From: Mollicutes bacterium
Lineage (GTDB): Bacteria; Bacillota_I; Bacilli_A; RF39; UBA660
DNA length: 8,946 nucleotides
Assembly: GCA_012838395.1 (NCBI GenBank)
Contig: DUPI01000067.1
Coordinates: 1 to 8,946, forward strand
Direction: 5' to 3'
Every line of letters begins with the position of its first letter. Position 1 is the stretch's first letter. The position numbers and the translations under genes are program-made. This document shows, piece after piece, positions 1 to 6,622 of the stretch. The notes below the pieces were generated by a model. It did not search any database. It saw only the letters and a list, made by a program, of their open reading frames with translations, and was not told where the DNA came from.

Positions 1-1193
1 AAGCTTTAATAAAAGGGATCATTAGTACTGGTATCAATGTTATTAATTTGGGACTAGTAACAACACCTATGTATTATTTTGCTAGATTTCATTTAAATGT
101 GTGGTCAGGAATTATGATAACCGCTAGTCATAATCCTAGTAATCACAATGGTTTTAAAATGTCATTTACCGAAGATGGAAATGCTCTTGGTCAAGAAATA
201 AAAGATTTTTATGAGTTTACTTTAAAAAACAACTTTATTACTGGTCAAGGAATTGAAAAAAAACATGATATTACTAATGTATACATAGAATTAGTTAAAA
301 ACTCTTTAAATTTCGAAAATAACAGAATCAAAGTTGTTGTTGATTGCGGTAATGGTACCACTTCAATAGTTATTAAAGAAATTCTTAATAATTTACCTTT
401 AGAATATGAATTGTTATATGCTACAAGTGATCCGGAATTTCCAAATCATCATCCTGATCCATCCGTTCCTAGTAATTTAAAAGACTTACAAGAAAAGGTA
501 GTTGAATTGAATTATGATATGGGGATTGCGTTAGATGCTGATGGGGATCGAGTTGGAATTGTTGATCATTTAGGGAATATTATAAATAGTGATCTATATA
601 TGATCATTATGTACCGTTATTTACAAGATAAAGTAAATAATAAAACGGCTTTGTATGATGTGAAATGCTCTAAATCATTGACCGATGAATTAAAGAAATT
701 AGGGTTTAAACAAATAATGAATCGAACAGGTAACTCTTACCTTTATCGCCGACTTCATCAAGAAAACATTGAATTTGGTGGCGAGTATTCAGGACACATC
801 TTTTTTAAAGATAGATTTCCTGGATTTGATGATGGAATTTATGCTGGACTTCGTTTAGCTGAAGTTTTGTCTGTTACAAATAAAACGATTCCTGAATTAA
901 TTATGGGAATTAATTATTATCATTCAACTGATGAAATTAAAATACCAGTAAAAGATGAACACAAATTTCTAGTAATAGATATGATCAAAGATATTTTGAA
1001 ACAAAAAAATTATAAATTTTCAGAAATTGATGGTATTAGATTTGAAACAGATAATTATTGGTTTTTAATTAGAGTTTCTAACACCACCCCTCACTTAACT
1101 TTGAGGTTTGAAGCTACAACTGAAGAGTTATTAGAAAGTATAAAAAATGAGTATTTAGCCTTTACTCAAAAAATTATTAATTCTATTTTATAA
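1..1193 (+). CDS. Phosphomannomutase/phosphoglucomutase, 5'-truncated
   Basis: This is an alpha-D-phosphohexomutase (COG1109 type) that interconverts hexose-6-phosphate and hexose-1-phosphate in the cytoplasm, feeding GDP-mannose or UDP-glucose synthesis for envelope glycans. The frame is open from base 3, and the family pattern starts before the first TTG at 48, so the true start lies off the window. About 396 residues are present, against roughly 450-465 for the family, so some 55-65 N-terminal residues are missing. Visible motifs, in order, are the phosphoserine loop TASHNP (Ser codon 126-128), the metal loop DADGDR (534-551), the sugar-binding loop GEYSGH (about 780-797), and the C-terminal phosphate loop RVSNTTP (about 1071-1091). 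RVSNTTP and GEYSGH argue for PMM/PGM over phosphoglucosamine mutase GlmM. Mannose versus glucose preference cannot be read from sequence. The gene ends in TAA, followed by a terminator. Confidence 0.93.
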   Translation, partial: ALIKGIISTGINVINLGLVTTPMYYFARFHLNVWSGIMITASHNPSNHNGFKMSFTEDGNALGQEIKDFYEFTLKNNFITGQGIEKKHDITNVYIELVKNSLNFENNRIKVVVDCGNGTTSIVIKEILNNLPLEYELLYATSDPEFPNHHPDPSVPSNLKDLQEKVVELNYDMGIALDADGDRVGIVDHLGNIINSDLYMIIMYRYLQDKVNNKTALYDVKCSKSLTDELKKLGFKQIMNRTGNSYLYRRLHQENIEFGGEYSGHIFFKDRFPGFDDGIYAGLRLAEVLSVTNKTIPELIMGINYYHSTDEIKIPVKDEHKFLVIDMIKDILKQKNYKFSEIDGIRFETDNYWFLIRVSNTTPHLTLRFEATTEELLESIKNEYLAFTQKIINSIL

Positions 1194-1217
1194 ATAAATT
1201 TTCTTAATTATAATGCG

Positions 1218-1240
1218 AAAAACCTTGAAAAAGGTTTTTT
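1218..1240 (+). terminator. Rho-independent terminator after the phosphohexomutase gene
   Basis: A perfect 9-bp stem (AAAAACCTT paired with AAGGTTTTT) closes on a GAAA tetraloop. Its 3' arm runs into a six-T tract at 1235-1240. It lies 24 bases after the mutase stop and 41 bases before the next promoter, so it separates the mutase from the downstream unit. The stem has only two G-C pairs, but the stable GNRA-type loop and the U tract support function. Confidence 0.8.
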
Positions 1241-1280
1241 ATTTGAGTGTAAAATCAAAAATTACATTTATTAATTGTCG

Positions 1281-1309
1281 TTGAAATTAACACTAAAGTG
1301 GTGTATTAT
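1281..1309 (+). promoter_or_regulatory. Sigma-A type promoter for the membrane peptide and helicase unit
   Basis: The -35 element TTGAAA (1281-1286) and -10 element TATTAT (1304-1309) are separated by exactly 17 bp, each one mismatch from consensus. The expected transcription start is near 1316, giving a leader of about 30 nt before the ATG at 1347. It sits just after a terminator, as expected for an independent transcription unit. The spacer contains a short palindrome, CACT-AA-AGTG (1291-1300), that could be an operator but is too short to claim. Confidence 0.7.
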
Positions 1310-1346
1310 ATATATAGTAGATAGATGTAGTGCATAAAGGTGAATT

Positions 1347-1502
1347 ATGATGGATGAAAAAGTTAAGGCAATTTTATTATTAGGACTATCAATGGTGATT
1401 ATAGGCTTTATACTATGGTCAGAATTGAGTTTTCAAATTATCGGTTTTGGAGTGATAACCATCGGAATATCTCTAACAATGCACATAAATAAGAAAAAAT
1501 AA
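1347..1502 (+). CDS. Small two-helix membrane protein, 51 aa, unknown function
   Basis: I do not recognise this protein. It begins MMDEKVKAILLLG and ends HINKKK before a TAA stop. Two hydrophobic segments, about residues 8-24 and 30-46, are joined by a short polar turn (WSELSFQ). Lysines at residues 5 and 7 and at 49-51 predict that both ends face the cytoplasm, forming a hairpin. The ribosome binding site AAAGGTG (1336-1342) places GGTGA three bases before the first ATG at 1347, the spacing used by its neighbours; a second ATG at 1350 gives 50 aa. It follows a good promoter and lies 29 nt upstream of the helicase, so the two are probably co-transcribed. It could be a small regulatory membrane protein, a toxin-like peptide, or a membrane partner of the helicase; nothing in the sequence decides this. 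Confidence 0.75.
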   Translation: MMDEKVKAILLLGLSMVIIGFILWSELSFQIIGFGVITIGISLTMHINKKK

Positions 1503-1531
1503 ATTGTTGCATTTAGGTAGGATGGTGATTT

Positions 1532-4165
1532 ATGAATGCTTCTTCTCCTGATAAAATCTTGATAAAAAAATATGAACTATTTATTACGGAAGATAAATAT
1601 ATTTCACAAAAAGAACTAGGTAGTTTTTTAAAAGAAAATAGCAATTTAATCAAAAAAATTAAAAATAACATTTATTATTCAAATGATATTTTTAAAGCAT
1701 TAGATATAATTAACAATATTGAAAATTATGTAAGGACTCATAATAAAGTTTTTATTAAGCGAAAATTAATTGAAGAAAAAGAATATTTTGATAGGATGTT
1801 TGAAAAAATTGATAAAAACATTAATCTTGATGTAGAACAACGAATTGCGATTTTAACAGAAGAAGATTATTCAATGATTATAGCTGGTGCTGGTAGCGGA
1901 AAAACCACAACTATGGCTGCCAAAGTAAAATATTTGGTGGAGCGCCTAAATGTGAACCCTGAAGAAATTATGCTAATATCTTATACCAATAAGGCAGTTG
2001 ATGAATTAAAAGAGAGAATAAATAATGATTTTAAAATTCCTGTTAAAGTCTCTACTTTCCATAAATTTGGTCTTGATATTTTAAAGAAAAAAAGCGATGA
2101 ACCAATCAAAGTCTTAACTAATAGTTATAGTATTATAGCGGAATATTTTAATAAGGAATTATGTCATGATAATGACAAACTAAAGGAGTTTTTGTACTTT
2201 TTTATTTATTATTTTGATATACCCACATCAGCTTTAAAATTTGATTCATTAGATGAATATCACAAGTTTAAAAGAAGAAATGATTATATAACTTTAAAGA
2301 GCCGTTTGGGTGATTATAATAAAGAAATAATTGATAATCGAACTAAAAATAAATATACTATACGAGGAGAATTTTTAAGATCAAGTGAAGAAGTGATGAT
2401 TGCTAATTATCTTTATATTCATAATGTTGAATATGATTATGAAAAACCGTATCCATATATGAATAGAGGGAAGATTTATTTACCTGATTTTACAATTTAT
2501 TTTGGTGAAAAAACATATTATTTAGAACATTATGGAATCGGGCAGAAGAATGGGAATAATAGATATAATGCAGTTGAAAATTGGTGGTATCGAAAAGGCA
2601 TTGCATATAAATCAAGACTTCATGATAAACATAAAACAAAATTAATGACGACTTATTCTAGTTATGATGATGGTGATGATTTAATATCACATTTAAGACA
2701 AGAATTGGAAAAAAATGGAATTATCTTGAGAAAAAAAGATGAAAAAGAAATCTTCAAACAACTGTCCGAAACTAGTAAAGACACTTATTATATGAGATTT
2801 ATTTTGTTTTGCATGGAATTTCTTAATAGTTTTAAATCAAAGGGGTTTAAATTGGTTGCCTTTGATAATTTAATTGACCAGCATAAAGATGATCAACGAA
2901 CGGTTATGTTTTTAAAATTTGCCAAGGATTTATACCAATATTATGAAAAGGAACTAAAAATAAATAATTTAATTGATTTTAATGATATGATTAATAATTC
3001 ATATGATTTACTAAAAAATATAGAAAAGGATCAAATTGATTTAAATTACAAATATATTATTATTGATGAATATCAGGATATATCAATTCAACGATTTAAT
3101 TTAACTAAAGAAGTATCACGCCTTAGCGATGCTAAAGTTATTGCAGTTGGTGATGATTGGCAAGCGGTTTTTGCCTTTGCTGGTTCAGATGTAACTTTAT
3201 TTACAGAGTTTAAAAAATTAATGGGTTATGGTGAGGAATTGCAAATTACTAATACCTATCGTAATAGCCAGGAATTAATAGATATTGCTGGTAGATTTGT
3301 GATGAGGAATAGCAAACAAATAAAGAAAAGATTAAAAGCGCAAAAAAGTTTACCCAAACCAGTTGTAATTGTTAACTATGACGACAATGAAGAAAAAACA
3401 TTCAGTCGAGCTTACGCGGTAGATGAATGTATTAAAAACATTGTAATGGAATATGGAGATAAATCATCCATATTATTAATTGGGCGCTACAACTTTGATA
3501 AATATCATTTGCTTAATAGTAATTTGTTTTATGAATACGAACAAGATAAAATCAAATCTCTAAATTTTCCTAATGTGAAAATAACTTTTTTAACAGCACA
3601 TAGTTCCAAAGGATTAGGTTTTGACAATGTTATTATTATTAATGGTAGTGAAGGTATTTATGGTTTTCCATCACAAATACAAAATGATCCAATTATGGAC
3701 ATTATTGCAGTTAAAGATAATAGTTTTAAATTTGCTGAGGAGCGCCGATTATTTTATGTTGCATTAACTAGAACTAAAAATAAAGTTTATATTATTACAC
3801 CTAATAATAATCCTTCATCTTTTTTAACAGAATTAAAAGATTATCCTAATGTTGAAATTGTTTTTGGGACTAAAAAAAATTTTGGTCAAAGAGAAGATTT
3901 ATGTCCAGCATGTAATCATCCGTTAATAAGAAAGTCTTTTAACAGTTTAAATATTCGTAATTTATATGAATGTAGTAATGAAAAGGAACTTTGTGATTTT
4001 AAAACAAATAATTTAATATTGAAAAAAAAGATAGAGGTTTGTAGCGAGTGTAAAGATGGTTTTTTAGTTATAAAACAAAATGCAGAAAGTAAAAAATATT
4101 TTTTAGGCTGTACTAATTATAAAAAAGATAAATCAGGTTGTAATAATGCTAAAACCATTTTTTAA
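1532..4165 (+). CDS. UvrD/helicase IV-like SF1 helicase with embedded nuclease-like domain and zinc ribbons
   Basis: An 877-aa ATP-dependent 3'-5' type DNA helicase of superfamily 1A. The motifs run in order: Q-motif Gln103; Walker A AGAGSGKT (118-125); Ia (149-160); Ib STFHKFG (174-180); II IIIDEYQD (509-516); III VGDDWQAVFAFAG (539-551); IV NTYR (574-577); V TAHSSKGLGF (688-697); VI RRLFYVALTRTK (738-749). GDDWQ resembles DNA helicase IV. The gap between motifs Ib and II is over 300 residues and holds a PD-(D/E)XK-like segment (about 280-375) with Glu286, PDF (318-320) and LEH (331-333); Tyr334 replaces the usual lysine, so activity is uncertain. Two C-terminal zinc ribbons follow: Cys791/794/814/821 and Cys837/840/860/870, the second like topoisomerase I C4 fingers. 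GGTGAT (1524-1529) precedes the ATG. Probable role: DNA repair, recombination or defence. The family assignment is firm; the cellular role is inferred. Confidence 0.9.
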   Translation: MNASSPDKILIKKYELFITEDKYISQKELGSFLKENSNLIKKIKNNIYYSNDIFKALDIINNIENYVRTHNKVFIKRKLIEEKEYFDRMFEKIDKNINLDVEQRIAILTEEDYSMIIAGAGSGKTTTMAAKVKYLVERLNVNPEEIMLISYTNKAVDELKERINNDFKIPVKVSTFHKFGLDILKKKSDEPIKVLTNSYSIIAEYFNKELCHDNDKLKEFLYFFIYYFDIPTSALKFDSLDEYHKFKRRNDYITLKSRLGDYNKEIIDNRTKNKYTIRGEFLRSSEEVMIANYLYIHNVEYDYEKPYPYMNRGKIYLPDFTIYFGEKTYYLEHYGIGQKNGNNRYNAVENWWYRKGIAYKSRLHDKHKTKLMTTYSSYDDGDDLISHLRQELEKNGIILRKKDEKEIFKQLSETSKDTYYMRFILFCMEFLNSFKSKGFKLVAFDNLIDQHKDDQRTVMFLKFAKDLYQYYEKELKINNLIDFNDMINNSYDLLKNIEKDQIDLNYKYIIIDEYQDISIQRFNLTKEVSRLSDAKVIAVGDDWQAVFAFAGSDVTLFTEFKKLMGYGEELQITNTYRNSQELIDIAGRFVMRNSKQIKKRLKAQKSLPKPVVIVNYDDNEEKTFSRAYAVDECIKNIVMEYGDKSSILLIGRYNFDKYHLLNSNLFYEYEQDKIKSLNFPNVKITFLTAHSSKGLGFDNVIIINGSEGIYGFPSQIQNDPIMDIIAVKDNSFKFAEERRLFYVALTRTKNKVYIITPNNNPSSFLTELKDYPNVEIVFGTKKNFGQREDLCPACNHPLIRKSFNSLNIRNLYECSNEKELCDFKTNNLILKKKIEVCSECKDGFLVIKQNAESKKYFLGCTNYKKDKSGCNNAKTIF

Positions 4166-4172
4166 ATATTCA

Positions 4173-4202
4173 TTATAAAAAATGACTAAAGTATAGTATA
4201 AT
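4173..4202 (+). promoter_or_regulatory. Promoter before yvcK, consensus -10 with weak -35
   Basis: A perfect TATAAT lies at 4197-4202 inside TATAGTATAAT (4192-4202), an 11-mer repeated exactly before rplI. The best -35 is a weak TTATAA (4173-4178) with an 18-bp spacer. A normal start site 6-8 bases downstream would fall in the ribosome binding site at 4208-4214, giving a leader of only about 10 nt. The -10 is convincing; the exact start and the -35 are not. Confidence 0.55.
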
Positions 4203-4218
4203 ATAACAAGGTGATTTT

Positions 4219-5163
4219 ATGAAAAAAAAAGTTGTTATATTAGGTGGTGGAACTGGCTTATCAACGTTGTTAAGTGGTTTGAAAATGTTCCCAATTGATA
4301 TAAATGCTGTTGTATCAGTTAGTGATGATGGTAGTAGTACTGGTCGTCTGCGCGAAGAATTTAAAATTCCTGCGGTTGGTGACATAAGGAGAGTATTAGT
4401 TTCTCTATCCGAAACAGAACCTTTATTTGAACAGTTACTTAATTATCGTTTTGAAACGGTAAGTGATTTAAATGGTCATACAATTGGTAACTTGTTATTA
4501 GCAGCAGCTTCTACTATTAGTGGAAACATGTCTGATGGTGTTGAGACTTTATCTAAAGTATTAAATTTAAAAGGAAAAGTTGTACCATTAACTGAAGATA
4601 ATGTAGTTTTGATGGGAAAAATGGAAGATGGTTCAATTGTTGAAGGTGAACATAACATTACCCAAAGTAATTTAGTTATAGAAGATGTTTTTTATAAAGA
4701 AAAGCCTACTGTTAATCCTAATGTGATTAAAGCTATTTCTGAGGCTGATTTGATAATTCTGTGCATGGGAAGTGTTTTTACTAGTATTATTCCAAATTTA
4801 ATATGTGATGGTGTAGTTGAGGCCCTTGGAAAAAGTAATGCTAAAATTATGTATGTTTGTAATATGATGACTCAGCCAGGCGAAACTGATAATTTTAATG
4901 TTAGTCATCATATAAAATTATTAAATAAATATTTAGGTAAACGAAAAATCGATGTGGTAGTTGTAAATAATGGTAAAATATCAGAAGAGTTAACTAAAAA
5001 ATATGAAACTTTAGAACAAAAAGATCCGGTAATTTATGATCAAGAAAATGTCAAAAAATTAGGGATTGAAGTAATCGCTTCTGATTTTACAATGATTGTA
5101 GATGAAAACATTCGTCATGATTTTAAAAAATTAGCCTCATATATTTTCCTTTACCTGTTATAG
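4219..5163 (+). CDS. yvcK: YvcK/GlmR family gluconeogenesis factor (CofD-like fold)
   Basis: A 314-aa cytoplasmic protein of the YvcK (GlmR) family. In Bacillus the family binds UDP-GlcNAc and steers carbon into amino-sugar and peptidoglycan precursor synthesis, and it is needed for normal shape and growth on gluconeogenic carbon. Seen here: nucleotide-binding GGGTGLSTLL (9-18), SVSDDGSSTGRLR (33-45), PAVGDIRRVL (51-60), GHTIGNLLLAA (86-96), the loop MGSVFTSIIPNL (183-194), and the hallmark YVCNMMTQPGETDNF (212-226). Length matches the family. AAGGTGA (4208-4214) precedes the ATG by four bases. The upstream neighbour is a helicase, where rapZ would stand in Bacillus; whiA follows as usual. 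The TAG stop lies within the whiA ribosome binding site, implying coupling. The family's common GPGS loop reads CMGS, and DDGGSSG reads DDGSSTG, probably lineage variants. Confidence 0.95.
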   Translation: MKKKVVILGGGTGLSTLLSGLKMFPIDINAVVSVSDDGSSTGRLREEFKIPAVGDIRRVLVSLSETEPLFEQLLNYRFETVSDLNGHTIGNLLLAAASTISGNMSDGVETLSKVLNLKGKVVPLTEDNVVLMGKMEDGSIVEGEHNITQSNLVIEDVFYKEKPTVNPNVIKAISEADLIILCMGSVFTSIIPNLICDGVVEALGKSNAKIMYVCNMMTQPGETDNFNVSHHIKLLNKYLGKRKIDVVVVNNGKISEELTKKYETLEQKDPVIYDQENVKKLGIEVIASDFTMIVDENIRHDFKKLASYIFLYLL

Positions 5164-5170
5164 GAGGTGA
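5162..5170 (+). promoter_or_regulatory. Full-consensus ribosome binding site deciding the whiA start
   Basis: AGGAGGTGA is a complete match to the anti-Shine-Dalgarno complement and begins inside the yvcK TAG stop (5161-5163). It contains an in-frame GTG at 5167 that can be miscalled as the start. The ATG at 5176 follows GGTGA by five bases, the spacing seen across this window, and so is the real start. Confidence 0.88.
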
Positions 5171-5175
5171 CAACT

Positions 5176-6099
5176 ATGTCATTTACTAGTATTGTTAAAA
5201 ATGAAATAAGTAAAATTGATTCCAATGAAATGGAATATATTGCCGAATTATCTGCTTTATTTCGGAACATTGGTGTTATTGATAAAACTATCAAAATTAT
5301 ATCGGAAAATGCTAGTGTTGCACGTCGAATTTTTAACTTAGTAAAAGATTTGTACCAAATAAATGCCAAGGTTACGGTTCGAAAGGGATATAATTTTACT
5401 AAAAGTTATTATTATATTTTGGAAATTGGAAGTAGTGTCGAAACTATTTTAAATGATTTAAGTATTATGAAAGATGAGGTTTTTCAACCTATTCCAATGG
5501 AATATATTATTGATGATGGAGAAACAGAAAGGGCTTATTTACGAGGTCTTTTTATGGCTGTTGGTAGTGTAAATGATCCTAAAAAGTCAAGATATCATTT
5601 AGAATTTGTAGTTGATGATAGAGACTATGCTAAGTTTATAAAAAAATTATTGAACAAATATTTATTAAATAGTAAAATCATAATGCGTGAAAATAAATAT
5701 ATGATTTATATTAAGGAAGCTGAAAAAATTAGTGATTTTTTAAGAATTATTAAAGCTAGTAGTGCGGTACTTTACTTTGAGGATATTCGAATATATCGAG
5801 ATCATAAAAACATGACTAACCGTCTTAATAATTGTGAACAAGCAAATGTTGATAGAACGATACTAACAGCCACAAACCAAGTAAACGATATTAAAATAAT
5901 TAAAAGTATTGGTGCTTTAGATTTATTAGATGATAAAATTAAAACAGTTGCTCTTTACCGCTTAAAGTATCCTGATGCTTCATTGAATGAATTAAGTGAA
6001 ATTATTAGTTTAGAAACAGGTAGCAGAATAACAAAATCAGGCCTGTATCACCGTTTTAAAAAAATAACATTATTGGCTGATAAAATCCGTAATAAATAA
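5176..6099 (+). CDS. whiA: DNA-binding protein WhiA (sporulation/division regulator family)
   Basis: A 307-aa WhiA protein, with a degenerate LAGLIDADG homing-endonuclease-like N-terminal region followed by a C-terminal helix-turn-helix. Visible signatures are RAYLRGLFMAVGSVNDP (119-135), the linker NRLNNCEQANVDRT (215-228) followed by NQVNDI, and the DNA-binding end with ASLNELSEII (268-277) and TKSGLYHRFKKI (286-297), matching the family's SKSG-NHR pattern. In Streptomyces WhiA is a transcription factor for sporulation septation; in Bacillus it affects division and chromosome segregation, and its target in this organism is unknown. The ATG at 5176 is chosen because the alternative GTG at 5167 lies inside the ribosome binding site. 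The gene starts 12 nt after yvcK and is almost certainly translationally coupled to it. It ends in TAA with no clear terminator before rplI. Confidence 0.95.
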   Translation: MSFTSIVKNEISKIDSNEMEYIAELSALFRNIGVIDKTIKIISENASVARRIFNLVKDLYQINAKVTVRKGYNFTKSYYYILEIGSSVETILNDLSIMKDEVFQPIPMEYIIDDGETERAYLRGLFMAVGSVNDPKKSRYHLEFVVDDRDYAKFIKKLLNKYLLNSKIIMRENKYMIYIKEAEKISDFLRIIKASSAVLYFEDIRIYRDHKNMTNRLNNCEQANVDRTILTATNQVNDIKIIKSIGALDLLDDKIKTVALYRLKYPDASLNELSEIISLETGSRITKSGLYHRFKKITLLADKIRNK

Positions 6100-6117
6100 A
6101 TTAGAAACTGATTTTTT

Positions 6118-6146
6118 AAGACAACTTAATAAAATTATAGTATAAT
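6118..6146 (+). promoter_or_regulatory. Promoter before rplI-dnaB
   Basis: A perfect -10 TATAAT (6141-6146) lies 17 bp from AAGACA (6118-6123), which keeps the GACA half of the -35 consensus. It is part of TATAGTATAAT (6136-6146), identical to the sequence upstream of yvcK. A start near 6153 gives a leader of about 15 nt before the ATG, which leaves no room for a ribosomal-protein autoregulatory structure. Read-through from whiA may also contribute, since no terminator is visible between them. Confidence 0.6.
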
Positions 6147-6167
6147 AAAGATAGTTGGGGTGATAAA

Positions 6168-6614
6168 ATGAAAGTTATATTTATAAAAGATGTTAAAGGA
6201 CAAGGGAAAAAAGGTGAAGTTAAAGAAGTTAAAGATGGTTACGGAATGAATTATTTAATTAAGAATGGCTATGCTGTCTTGGCTACTGAAACTAGTGTTA
6301 AACGTTTAGAAAAGGATAACCAAAAGCAAGAAGAATTGGAACAAAAAGAGTTAGCTAAAGCGCAAGAATTAAAAAATAAACTTTCTAAAATTAAATTAGT
6401 ATTTCCTGTTAAAACAGGTGAACAAAATAAAGTTTTTGGTAGTATCAGCCCAAAACAAATAACAACTGAATTAAAGAAACAAGGGTTTGATATTGACAAA
6501 AAGAAAATAATTTTGAATTATTCATTGTCAACATTAGGAAGTCATATTGTAATAATTGAACTTCATAAACAAGTAAAAGCTGAAATAGAAGTTAGATTAG
6601 TTGTAGAAAGCTAG
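6168..6614 (+). CDS. rplI: 50S ribosomal protein L9
   Basis: A 148-aa L9, which binds domain V of 23S rRNA near the base of the L1 stalk and helps maintain reading-frame fidelity. The sequence reads through the whole family plan: N-terminal rRNA-binding domain beginning MKVIFIKDVKGQGKKGEVKEV (about 1-40), the long Lys/Glu/Gln-rich connecting helix (about 41-75), and the C-terminal globular domain with KVFGSISPKQI (about 88-98). It is near-collinear with the 149-aa Geobacillus protein. The conserved loop usually reading GYARNFL is GYGMNYL here. GGGGTGA (6157-6163) precedes the ATG by four bases. The gene lies 8 nt before dnaB, as in many Firmicutes, but gdpP, which precedes rplI in Bacillus, is replaced by whiA. 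Its TAG stop is inside the dnaB ribosome binding site. Confidence 0.97.
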   Translation: MKVIFIKDVKGQGKKGEVKEVKDGYGMNYLIKNGYAVLATETSVKRLEKDNQKQEELEQKELAKAQELKNKLSKIKLVFPVKTGEQNKVFGSISPKQITTELKKQGFDIDKKKIILNYSLSTLGSHIVIIELHKQVKAEIEVRLVVES

Positions 6615-6622
6615 GTGGTAAT

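Noticed and set aside
1..6. HindIII site AAGCTT exactly at the window start, as a cloning junction
   Set aside because: It lies in the mutase frame with no sign of a vector or break in the coding sequence; coincidence or an arbitrary contig edge explains it.
48..50. TTG as the start of the mutase gene
   Set aside because: The same frame is open back to base 3 and already encodes family-typical residues upstream of the TTG, so the gene is truncated by the window edge.
1..1193. Phosphoglucosamine mutase (glmM) as the identity of the first gene
   Set aside because: The C-terminal loop RVSNTTP and the sugar loop GEYSGH fit phosphomanno/phosphoglucomutases; GlmM normally has GEQSGH and RPSGTEP-type motifs.
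4156..4184. Perfect inverted repeat CATTTTTTA / TAAAAAATG across the helicase stop, as a terminator
   Set aside because: The stem has one G-C pair and an 11-nt loop, and no U tract follows; at this base composition it is likely chance, and it overlaps the yvcK promoter region.
4173..4385. Minus-strand open frame over the start of yvcK, and similar ones at 4476-4658, 5151-5369, 6269-6499 and 7306-7548
   Set aside because: All lie antisense within well-supported genes, resemble no protein family, and are expected shadows of AT-rich coding sequence.
5176..6099. Mobile homing endonuclease suggested by the LAGLIDADG-like fold
   Set aside because: Full-length WhiA signatures, the C-terminal helix-turn-helix and the position after yvcK identify a standard whiA gene.
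6100..6167. Terminator or leader regulatory structure between whiA and rplI
   Set aside because: No stable hairpin is visible in the 68-base gap; only the promoter elements and ribosome binding site are supported.
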